Shown piece by piece: positions 1 through 6,545 of a stretch of 9,805 bases of DNA. Source of the stretch: an uncultured Pedobacter sp. (GTDB lineage Bacteria; Bacteroidota; Bacteroidia; Sphingobacteriales; Sphingobacteriaceae); the NCBI RefSeq assembly GCF_946479715.1, contig NZ_CAMLHF010000205.1, positions 1-9,805 on the forward strand. Reading direction: 5' to 3'. The notes beneath the pieces are model-generated. The model ran no database searches, had not been told where the DNA came from, and worked only from the letters and a program-made list of their open reading frames with translations. Positions within the stretch are counted from its first letter, which is position 1, and each line of letters begins with the position of its first letter. The position numbers and the translations under genes are program-made.

Positions 1-48
1 GGTTACATCCCTGGACCTGCTAATCTGTTATTGGTAGTTTTAAGGAGC

Positions 49-2343
49 TTAAAATTTGAAAGAAAAGTTAGCCACGAAGTTCCTGGTAAATTGTGGATTT
101 CCCACCAAATCCCAATATTCTACATTCGTGATGTTGTTTAATTTAAAACCGAATTTCCATTTTTCTTTTTGGTAAGAAACAGCGGCATTAATAACATGAT
201 ACGCTGGAATGGTATAAGTGTTGCTGGAATTAAGATACGAATCGCCAATATAGTTTCCTCCAAAACCAAGTCCAATACCTTTAATGCTTTCGAAAGGCAG
301 ACGATAATTAACCCAATAGTTAACGATATGTTTGGGCGCCTGTGTTGCCAATTTACCTTCGTACGCATCTGCCTTAGTAAATTTATTCTCATTAAATCCA
401 TATCCGGCTACGATGTTCAACCCTGTCAGGGGGTTAGCAGTAAGTTCTATCTCTGCTCCCTTGCTTACTTGTTTGCCATCCTGAAAACTATATAGTGCAT
501 CATCGGTACGCAAAGCATTGTCAATGCCAATATGATAATAGCTGATACTTCCACCCAGTACACCTCCCGGTAATTCGGCTTTTATACCGCCTTCCATTTG
601 GTTGGCAAAAACCGGTTTTGGTTTAAACAGACTGCCATCAGGCTGTTCAACAGGGCCCTGGTTTTGAAAACCGTTCATGAAGTTTCCAAATAAAGATACT
701 TTATCTTTCACTAGCTGATACACAATTCCTAGCTTGGGTGAAAGTGATGGCTGAACAAAGCCTCCTTCGTAGGTTTGTTTAAAACGATCAAAACGCAAGC
801 TTAACATTGTCGACAAACGGTCTGTCCAATTGATTACATCTGAAGCGTATACCCCAAAAGAATTCCCTCCATATGCATCAGTCGATGAGGCTATTGAATT
901 ATCTGCCAATAGGCCGGTCACCCTACTCAGACCGGATTTCTCAAAAGGCTTGTTAATGTCTATTTCGTCAAGCTCAAGGGCCTTATAAGTAAGTGTTTCA
1001 TCGTTAAATTCATAACTGGCTCCAATTAATATGTTATGATGAATTTTTCCAGTATTAAAACTTCCATTAAAGTTCTGCTGGATATTTGCATAAGTTCTTT
1101 CTCTGGGACCAAAATGCCTGATACTGGTTGAGGCTGTGGTTGCATTAATCCATTCCACATAAGGCTGATAGCTGTGGTTTAAAAATTCATTTACATGAGA
1201 CACACCTGTTGTAGATGTCCAGTTTTTACTGATTTGATATTTGGCCTGTCCAAAATATTTTGTGGCCTCTGCATCGCTAAGAAGATCATTCTGGAAGAAA
1301 GATTTTTTAAAGCCCAGAGGAATATCTTTTGCAGATTTAAAAGGCACATTATCCCCAAAAAGTAATGTATATGCCAGGCGGTTTGCATCGCTGTTAAAAT
1401 ATTCAAAGTCAAAGAGGAATGAAAGACGCTCGCTTGCCTGATAAGATAGACTGGGACTAATGGCGTACCTTTTATTTTTGCCATATTCGTTTGAACTGTT
1501 TTGCTGATGCTTTACGGCATTGAACCTTAGTAATACTGTTTTCTCTTTGTTTAGCGGTGTATTCAGATCAATAGTAGCCCTGCTTAAATCAAAGCTTCCC
1601 ATGCTATAATCTACCTCGCCTCCAAAGCCTGCATAAGGTTTTTTGGTTACCAGATTTATTGCACCACCAAAAGTGGATATCTGGGAACCAAACAGCGTAC
1701 CTGATGGACCTTTAATTAATTCTACCCGTTCGAGATTTGCTATCTCTGTTCCAGACCTGTAAACTGATGTTGCCATCCCATTCCTGGCATAATCGAAGTT
1801 CGTGAAGCCTCTAAATAAGACTGCGAAGCTTCCGGTAACATATTCAGTTGGAGCAACACCAGCGGCAGCCCGGAAAATTTCCTTAACGTCTGTCATCAGT
1901 TGCTCTTTCATTAACTCCTTACCCACGACATTATATACCTGTGGATTTTCGAGATTTTTTAATGGCATCCGGGCAACATAATCAGTTTCTTTGTTTGTTT
2001 GCCGGCTATTGCTATTTACAACAACTTCCTGTAATTGGTGGTTGTCTTCAACCAAAGTAAAATTAATCACGCTGGTTTGCCCCGCGTTTACCGTTACCGT
2101 GCTTTTTTGTGTAAGCAGTCCAGTAAAGCTTGCAGTTAGCGTATAAGTCCCTGCAGGAACTTTGTTTATTGTATAATTACCGGCGTCGTTTACTATGCTG
2201 GCCTTATTTGTTCCTCCAAGAACAACGTTTACAAATTCAGCAGGTTTACCATCTGAAGTGGTTACTGTACCCTTGATGGTTCCAGTTTGGGCAAAAGCCT
2301 GCACTGTAAGGATAGATAAAAATAGAGTTAGAAATTTAAGCAT
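49..2343 (-). CDS. TonB-dependent siderophore-type outer-membrane receptor
   Basis: A 764-residue outer-membrane receptor expected to import a ferric siderophore or similar ligand using TonB-ExbBD energy. Residues 1-18 form a signal peptide with cleavage after AFA, before Gln19. Residues about 22-108 are a carboxypeptidase-regulatory-like beta domain typical of Bacteroidota receptors. A TonB-box-like LQEVVV lies at 104-109. The plug runs about 124-234 and contains ERVELIKGPSGTLFG at 205-219 and GGAINLVTKKP at 226-236, wording typical of the FhuA/FoxA-like siderophore class rather than SusC. The remainder is a barrel ending in an aromatic strand, NFSFKF, with terminal Phe, so the gene is complete. 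There is no STN domain, so sigma/anti-sigma signalling by this protein is not expected. The ATG start directly precedes the signal peptide. The 48 bases beyond the stop show no terminator, so a downstream gene could be co-transcribed. The ligand cannot be told from sequence. Confidence 0.93.
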   Translation of the reverse strand: MLKFLTLFLSILTVQAFAQTGTIKGTVTTSDGKPAEFVNVVLGGTNKASIVNDAGNYTINKVPAGTYTLTASFTGLLTQKSTVTVNAGQTSVINFTLVEDNHQLQEVVVNSNSRQTNKETDYVARMPLKNLENPQVYNVVGKELMKEQLMTDVKEIFRAAAGVAPTEYVTGSFAVLFRGFTNFDYARNGMATSVYRSGTEIANLERVELIKGPSGTLFGSQISTFGGAINLVTKKPYAGFGGEVDYSMGSFDLSRATIDLNTPLNKEKTVLLRFNAVKHQQNSSNEYGKNKRYAISPSLSYQASERLSFLFDFEYFNSDANRLAYTLLFGDNVPFKSAKDIPLGFKKSFFQNDLLSDAEATKYFGQAKYQISKNWTSTTGVSHVNEFLNHSYQPYVEWINATTASTSIRHFGPRERTYANIQQNFNGSFNTGKIHHNILIGASYEFNDETLTYKALELDEIDINKPFEKSGLSRVTGLLADNSIASSTDAYGGNSFGVYASDVINWTDRLSTMLSLRFDRFKQTYEGGFVQPSLSPKLGIVYQLVKDKVSLFGNFMNGFQNQGPVEQPDGSLFKPKPVFANQMEGGIKAELPGGVLGGSISYYHIGIDNALRTDDALYSFQDGKQVSKGAEIELTANPLTGLNIVAGYGFNENKFTKADAYEGKLATQAPKHIVNYWVNYRLPFESIKGIGLGFGGNYIGDSYLNSSNTYTIPAYHVINAAVSYQKEKWKFGFKLNNITNVEYWDLVGNPQFTRNFVANFSFKF

Positions 2344-2382
2344 ATATATTTAGATTTTATTTAGACTTATTATAAATAGATG

Positions 2383-2390
2383 CAAATATA
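2383..2390 (-). promoter_or_regulatory. Candidate -7 promoter box for the siderophore-type receptor
   Basis: Read on the minus strand this is TATATTTG, an exact match to the Bacteroidota -7 consensus TAnnTTTG, about 40 bases upstream of the receptor ATG. The expected leader is about 30-35 nt, AT-rich and without a Shine-Dalgarno sequence. I could not find a TTG -33 element at the usual spacing of about 19 bp. No clear Fur-box-like palindrome was recognised, so iron control is not shown. Confidence 0.4.
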
Positions 2391-2469
2391 TAAACATTTG
2401 AATTTCTAGCATTGTAAATTTCAATTTTTTAAAATTTATCTAGCTCCAAGGTTTCCTTCGTCCGTTTTA

Positions 2470-2727
2470 GCTATTGATGAGCATCAAAATAGCATGGAAA
2501 AGCAAAAGAATTAGCTGAAAGATATGACAGAGGTTTAGCAACAGCCGAAGAAAAGGATATTGCCGGAGACACTATATACGGCTGGATGTATTGTGTGAAT
2601 AAAGAGCGAACTCGGGTTAGAACAAGTATTATCTAGGCAGATAAGAGTTTTAACCGATTTTACAGATAAAGAAAAGCAGAAAAAAGATCCCGGTTATGGC
2701 TATAAAAACGCAAACACGATTAGTTAA
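2470..2727 (+). pseudogene. Frameshifted remnant of an unrecognised gene
   Basis: Three overlapping plus-strand pieces read like normal protein but are in different frames. Piece one (2470-2513) gives AIDEHQNSMEKQKN, then a stop. Piece two (2493-2636) has no start codon, follows a TAG at 2490-2492, and includes KELAERYDRGLATAEEKD and GWMYCVNKERTRVR, then a TAG. Piece three (from 2599) returns to the first frame and includes RQIRVLTDFTDKEKQ and DPGYGYKNANTIS, ending in TAA at 2725-2727. The charged, helix-like composition and the way the pieces join at two frameshifts suggest a small degraded gene of about 85 codons. I do not recognise the family. Short open stretches arise by chance, so confidence is limited. 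Confidence 0.33.
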
Positions 2728-2758
2728 ATAAGTTTTCATGATGTTTGTAATTTAGGTT

Positions 2759-2863
2759 TTACTTTGGCTTTATATTCACAGATACGTTAGCGGCTTTTAA
2801 ATAGTTGCCTGCTTTTGGAAGTTCCGTGGATTTAAAGTCATATAGTGATTCGAAAATGAAGTT
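2759..2863 (-). pseudogene. Possible C-terminal gene fragment, minus strand
   Basis: The minus-strand frame ending in TAA at 2759-2761 reads as a plausible protein tail, including FESLYDFKSTELPKAGNYLK and then AANVSVNIKPK. It has no evident start: the frame simply runs open into the antisense of the oxidoreductase gene. It could be the stranded 3' end of a lost gene or a chance open frame. Family not recognised. Confidence 0.15.
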
Positions 2864-2879
2864 TAGCTGAAATAGGCTG

Positions 2880-2887
2880 TAGTTTTG
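2880..2887 (+). promoter_or_regulatory. -7 promoter box of the LLM oxidoreductase gene
   Basis: TAGTTTTG matches TAnnTTTG exactly and lies 18 bases before the ATG at 2906. Transcription would begin near 2893, giving a leader of only about a dozen bases. The upstream in-frame TTG at 2885-2887 is the last three bases of this box, so it would not be in the mRNA; this decides the start in favour of 2906. No TTG was found at the -33 position. Confidence 0.45.
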
Positions 2888-2905
2888 CAGCCTACTTTTA
2901 AGCAA

Positions 2906-3910
2906 ATGAAAAAATTACTGAATACCATTCCTTTTTCTGTATTAGATCTTGCAACTGTTATTGAGGGCAAGACCCCAGCCGATACCTTTAAGAAAAGTTT
3001 AGACCTTGCCCGACATGCTGAAGATTGGGGGTACAACCGGTATTGGTTGGCCGAACATCATAATATGATTAGTGTTGCCAGTTCTGCAACATCAGTAGTA
3101 ATAGGCCATATTGCCGGGGGAACTAAAAAAATAAGAGTAGGTGCCGGTGGTATAATGTTACCGAACCACTCGCCCTTAGTGATTGCTGAACAATTTGGTA
3201 CCCTTGCATCTTTATATCCTGATAGAATAGACTTAGGATTGGGAAGAGCTCCAGGTACTGATCAGGCAACAGCTGCAGCAATTAGAGGTGAACGTATGCA
3301 TGCTGCTCAGGATTTCCCGGGAGATGTACTTCGGTTGCAAGCCTATTTGTCGGCAGATAACCATAGAAGTAGCGTAAGAGCAATTCCTGGTGAGGGACTT
3401 GATATTCCGATATGGATATTGGGATCGAGTACTGATAGTGCACACCTAGCTGCTGCTCTGGGCTTACCATATGCTTTTGCAAGTCATTTTGCACCCGCTC
3501 AATTTCTTACAGCAATAAATATATACAGAAAGAACTTTAAGCCTTCTGAGCATTTGGCTGCACCATATGTTTTAGCTTGTGTAAACGTTGTTGCTGCAGA
3601 TACTGATGAGGAGGCTAATAAACTTGCCACTTCGTTGTATCAATTGTTTAGAGGAATTGTAACCGGGAAGCGTAGACTTTTGCAACCTCCTGTTGATAGC
3701 ATGGAGGGAATATGGACAGATTATGAGGAAGAGCAGGCCGGGCAAATGCTGGCTTGTACTTTTACAGGAAGTAAGGAAACTATAAAAGAGGATTTACAAC
3801 AATTTCTGGATCAGACAGAAGTTGATGAGATAATGGCGACTTCGCATATTTTTGATCATAATGCAAGATTGCGTTCTTATGAATTGTTAGCTGAAGCTTT
3901 TGGCCGATAA
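2906..3910 (+). CDS. LLM-class flavin-dependent oxidoreductase (luciferase-like)
   Basis: A 334-residue cytoplasmic protein of the bacterial luciferase-like TIM-barrel family, which uses reduced FMN (or F420 in some branches) to oxidise or reduce small organic substrates. It opens with [11 protein letters not shown] (8-18), then [10 protein letters not shown] (45-54), [20 protein letters not shown] (78-97) and [18 protein letters not shown] (102-119). These blocks are characteristic of the single-subunit YhbW/MsnO8-type group. Length is normal and no block is missing. An in-frame TTG at 2885 would add seven residues, but it lies inside the promoter box and MKKLLN is a natural beginning. The gene stands alone; the next gene starts 105 bases downstream on the same strand with its own possible control site. 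It would need a supply of reduced flavin; the FMN reductase-type gene at 8668-9189 is a possible but unproven donor. The substrate is unknown. Confidence 0.9.
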   Translation: MKKLLNTIPFSVLDLATVIEGKTPADTFKKSLDLARHAEDWGYNRYWLAEHHNMISVASSATSVVIGHIAGGTKKIRVGAGGIMLPNHSPLVIAEQFGTLASLYPDRIDLGLGRAPGTDQATAAAIRGERMHAAQDFPGDVLRLQAYLSADNHRSSVRAIPGEGLDIPIWILGSSTDSAHLAAALGLPYAFASHFAPAQFLTAINIYRKNFKPSEHLAAPYVLACVNVVAADTDEEANKLATSLYQLFRGIVTGKRRLLQPPVDSMEGIWTDYEEEQAGQMLACTFTGSKETIKEDLQQFLDQTEVDEIMATSHIFDHNARLRSYELLAEAFGR

Positions 3911-3950
3911 AAAGGAGCATTTCACCGCTTTCCGTTTGCAGATAATCTAA

Positions 3951-3966
3951 TTTCTATTGATAGAAA
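3951..3966. promoter_or_regulatory. Perfect 7-bp dyad upstream of the second TonB-linked barrel gene
   Basis: TTTCTAT-TG-ATAGAAA is a 16-bp inverted repeat with exact 7-base arms and a 2-base centre, 50 bases before the ATG at 4016. The centre is too short for a good RNA hairpin and there is no following T-run, so a protein-binding operator is more likely than a terminator. It overlaps a TTG (3957-3959) that could be the -33 element of a promoter whose -7 would be the weak CGATTTTG at 3979-3986, spaced 19 bp. A regulator bound here could block that promoter. Neither the regulator nor the promoter is certain. Confidence 0.35.
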
Positions 3967-4015
3967 GTGTAACAAAACCGATTTTGCGCAGACTAATTGA
4001 AGAAATAAAATTTTT

Positions 4016-6421
4016 ATGAAACGAATTATACTATTATTTGCGGGATTGGGGTTGATGCTGAATGCTAATGCGCAGTTTTCTTTGGGTGGAGCGCCACAAA
4101 AGCCTAAAGTGACTGGACGTATTACAGCATTGATTTTAGACTCGCTTACCAAAAAACCTATTGATTATGCAACAGTATCCTTAATAAAAACGGCTGATAA
4201 TAAATCTGTAAATGGAGGGGTAACTGATGAGAAAGGTAAAGTGGTTTTGCAAAACGTTGCCCCTGATCAGTATAAGCTTTCTATTGGGTTTATGGGTTAT
4301 AAAACAAAATCCATATCTGTTAAAACCAGTCCGGAAAAACCTGATTTAAATGCAGGAACCATCTATGTAAGTCCAACAGAAAGTAACCTTAAAGAAGTTG
4401 CAATTGTAGGAGAAAAATCTTTGATTGAGAATAAGGTTGATAAATTGGTTTATAATGCTGAAGCGGACATTACCAACGCGGGTGGAGATGCCACTGATGT
4501 AATGCGTAAGGTGCCTATGCTTTCTGTTGACATAAATGGGAATGTGCAGTTACGCGGAAGTTCAGTTCGTGTTTTAATTAATGGAAAACCTTCAGGCACA
4601 ATGGCAAACAGCGTGGCTGATGCCTTAAAGATGATTCCTGCGGAACAGATTAAAAGTGTAGAAGTAATTACAAGTCCTTCTGCAAAATATGATGCTGAAG
4701 GCTCTGGTGGTATTATCAATATCATAACTAAAAAGAAAACTGCTGAAGGTGTTAGTGGAAGTATAAATACATCTGCGGGTACACGTTCAAATAATGGTGC
4801 ATTTAATTTAAATGCTAAAACAGGCCGTTTATCTTTAACGGGTAATTTAGGTGTAAATCATGCTTATCCACAGAATTCTAAGGTTGTTGTATTTAACAGT
4901 TCTGTTGTTGATGGGGTTACAAATACGGTTTCCCAGAACGGTTTTTCAAAATGGTCCAGAGTTGGTTACAATGGAAGTGCAGGTTTGGATTATGATTTTA
5001 ACAGTTATCACAACATTAGTTCTACTGTTAAATTTAACAGATTCTCTAATGGAGGACCAGGGAGCTCAGATATATTAACCAATAATGTCTTTTCGCAGAA
5101 CATAAGAGATATGGATATGGGCTTCAATAACATGGATTGGAACGTAGATTACAGGAAAACAAGTAAAAAGGAGGGTGAAGAATTGAGCGTTTCTGCACAG
5201 CTTTCGAGAGGAAGAAACACCAGTGATTTTACAAACAGATTTGTAAGTGAGGGTATTCCTGATTTTACTTTAATTGGAGGCAATACAGGTAAAAATAACG
5301 AATACACTTTACAAACTGATTATACTTATCCTTTTAGTAAAACAACCACACTTGAAACTGGGTTGAAAGGGATTTTCAGGAATATTATAAGTGACTATGA
5401 TCAGAATGCCCAGGATTTTGATTATGATCAGAATGTAGGTTCTGCTTATGGGGTGCTTGGCTTTAAACTAACTAAAAAAATTACTGCAAAGGCTGGGTTG
5501 AGAGCAGAGTATACTAAAATTGATGGACTGGCAGGGAATATTTTGCCATTCAAAAATGATTATTTTAATTTGTTCCCAAGCTTAGTTTTATCGCAGACTT
5601 TAAAGGGAATGACGACTGTTAAGGTGAGTTATAACCGCAGGATACAGAGACCAAGTTTGTTTTATCTGAATCCATTTAGAAACGAAAGTGATATTTATAA
5701 TCCGATGCAAGGTAATCCGGAATTGTCGCCGGAGCTGAGTGATAACATTGAAGTGGGGTACTCAACGTTTATTAAAGGTTCTGTAATTAATGCCTCGATA
5801 TTTTACCGCAATACAAAAAATGTGATTGAAAGTTTTATCAGTCCAATTGTAGAAAATGGTGTAAATAAGAACTTAACATCATATACCAACGTAGGTACCA
5901 GCCAATCATATGGTTTTAACGTATTTGGGTCATATAATCCAAAGCCAAAATGGACTTTAATGGCAAATTTTGGTATGAATACTTACGATGTAAGCAATGC
6001 AAATAATAATATAAATACCGGAACTTTTGTTAATTATACTGCTTTTGCGAGGTCAGCATATGCCTTGACAGGTGGTTGGAGTACTGAACTTTGGGGGGTT
6101 GTTAACTCACCAAGAAGGACTTTTCAGGGAAAAACTGATGCAATGTATTTTTATGGTGGTGCTGTTAAAAAAGAGATTCTTAATAAAAAAGCAACTATTG
6201 GTTTAAATGTACTGAATCCGTTTAGCAGAGATTTGAATATTAAGACTGTAAATAATACGGCAACATCAACACAGAATACCGATATCCATTATCCACTGCG
6301 CTCTTTTGGTTTAAACTTTAGTTATAACTTCGGTAAACTTAAGTTTACTCAAAAGAAATCTATTAAAAATGACGACTTGAAGAAAGAAGAACAAGGTGGA
6401 ATGGGAGGTGGTGTACAGTAG
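4016..6421 (+). CDS. TonB-dependent-receptor-like outer-membrane beta-barrel protein
   Basis: An 801-residue outer-membrane protein of the Bacteroidota 'outer membrane beta-barrel' family related to TonB-dependent receptors (OMP_b-brl_3 type). Residues 1-19 are a signal peptide cleaved after NANA, before Gln20. Residues about 33-118 form a carboxypeptidase-regulatory-like domain (PIDYATVSL, then GFMGYKTKSISV). The plug-like section at about 125-240 includes DVMRKVPMLSVDINGNVQLRG, VRVLINGKPSG (184-194) and the hallmark SVEVITSPSAKYDAEGSGG (214-232). The barrel fills about 245-779; RIQRPSLFYLNPF is a typical barrel motif. After the last strand there is a 22-residue hydrophilic tail, Lys-rich then Gly-rich, ending GGMGGGVQ. 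It resembles neither SusC (no SusD partner nearby) nor a siderophore receptor, and its substrate is unknown. It is transcribed towards the inverted repeat at 6446-6532. Confidence 0.88.
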   Translation: MKRIILLFAGLGLMLNANAQFSLGGAPQKPKVTGRITALILDSLTKKPIDYATVSLIKTADNKSVNGGVTDEKGKVVLQNVAPDQYKLSIGFMGYKTKSISVKTSPEKPDLNAGTIYVSPTESNLKEVAIVGEKSLIENKVDKLVYNAEADITNAGGDATDVMRKVPMLSVDINGNVQLRGSSVRVLINGKPSGTMANSVADALKMIPAEQIKSVEVITSPSAKYDAEGSGGIINIITKKKTAEGVSGSINTSAGTRSNNGAFNLNAKTGRLSLTGNLGVNHAYPQNSKVVVFNSSVVDGVTNTVSQNGFSKWSRVGYNGSAGLDYDFNSYHNISSTVKFNRFSNGGPGSSDILTNNVFSQNIRDMDMGFNNMDWNVDYRKTSKKEGEELSVSAQLSRGRNTSDFTNRFVSEGIPDFTLIGGNTGKNNEYTLQTDYTYPFSKTTTLETGLKGIFRNIISDYDQNAQDFDYDQNVGSAYGVLGFKLTKKITAKAGLRAEYTKIDGLAGNILPFKNDYFNLFPSLVLSQTLKGMTTVKVSYNRRIQRPSLFYLNPFRNESDIYNPMQGNPELSPELSDNIEVGYSTFIKGSVINASIFYRNTKNVIESFISPIVENGVNKNLTSYTNVGTSQSYGFNVFGSYNPKPKWTLMANFGMNTYDVSNANNNINTGTFVNYTAFARSAYALTGGWSTELWGVVNSPRRTFQGKTDAMYFYGGAVKKEILNKKATIGLNVLNPFSRDLNIKTVNNTATSTQNTDIHYPLRSFGLNFSYNFGKLKFTQKKSIKNDDLKKEEQGGMGGGVQ

Positions 6422-6445
6422 TAATATGTTACAGATCGTCTAAAG

Positions 6446-6532
6446 CTTTCGCCATCTCGACGATAGGAGAGATCTCTTGTTTGTGCTAGTTCAAGAGATC
6501 TCTCCTATCGTCGAGATGACGCGATGGCGAGA
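6446..6532. repeat. Long inverted-repeat (MITE-like) element between convergent genes
   Basis: Positions 6453-6479 and 6492-6518 are perfect 27-base inverted arms around a 12-base loop. Each arm contains the palindrome AGAGATCTCT. Outside them, TCGCCATC (6449-6456) pairs with GATGGCGA (6523-6530), so the right side has eight extra bases relative to the left. TAAAG flanks the unit at 6441-6445 and 6533-6537, a possible 5-bp target duplication or coincidence. It fills the 124-base gap between two genes that point at each other, and its RNA would form a very stable hairpin from either strand, so it may stop or protect both transcripts. There is no T-run directly after the stem, so it is not a standard intrinsic terminator. 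The CATCTCGACGATAGGAGAGATCT-like arm resembles dispersed intergenic repeats of Bacteroidota; that link is from memory, not a search. Confidence 0.8.
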
Positions 6533-6545
6533 TAAAGACTCTTTC

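Larger units (their letters stand above)
2344..2879. other. Long intergenic region with decayed coding traces
   Basis: About 560 bases between the divergent receptor and LLM oxidoreductase starts hold no intact gene. The first 100 bases are very AT-rich and carry the receptor promoter. Positions 2470-2727 show coding-like sequence on the plus strand broken by frameshifts and lacking a start. Positions 2759-2860 show a shorter coding-like tail on the minus strand ending in TAA at 2759-2761. The last 30 bases carry the oxidoreductase promoter. No tRNA, transposase or long repeat was seen. Confidence 0.5.

Noticed and set aside
138..495. Open frames antisense to, or out of frame within, the siderophore receptor
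   Set aside because: They lie wholly inside a well-supported receptor gene, show low-complexity translations and have no family features.
1191..1484. Overlapping open frames on both strands inside the receptor barrel region
   Set aside because: They are shadows of the barrel coding sequence, with no promoter or recognisable domain.
2885..2905. TTG start for the LLM oxidoreductase, adding seven residues
   Set aside because: The TTG is part of an exact -7 box, and the downstream ATG gives a natural N-terminus for the family.
3233..3494. Minus-strand open frames within the LLM oxidoreductase
   Set aside because: Antisense of a conserved gene; the translations look random and Cys/Ser-rich.
4450..5078. 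Open frames inside the second barrel gene
   Set aside because: They are embedded in the conserved plug and barrel sequence and have no independent support.
4016..6421. SusC-type polysaccharide-utilisation locus
   Set aside because: No SusD homologue, glycoside hydrolase or hybrid regulator is nearby, and the plug motifs fit the other outer-membrane barrel family.
6453..6518. Classical rho-independent terminator
   Set aside because: The stem is far longer than usual and neither strand has a T-run directly after it; it is better described as a repeat element that may affect 3' ends.
6446..6532. CRISPR repeat or insertion-sequence end
   Set aside because: There is only one inverted pair, no spaced direct repeats and no transposase or cas gene in the window.
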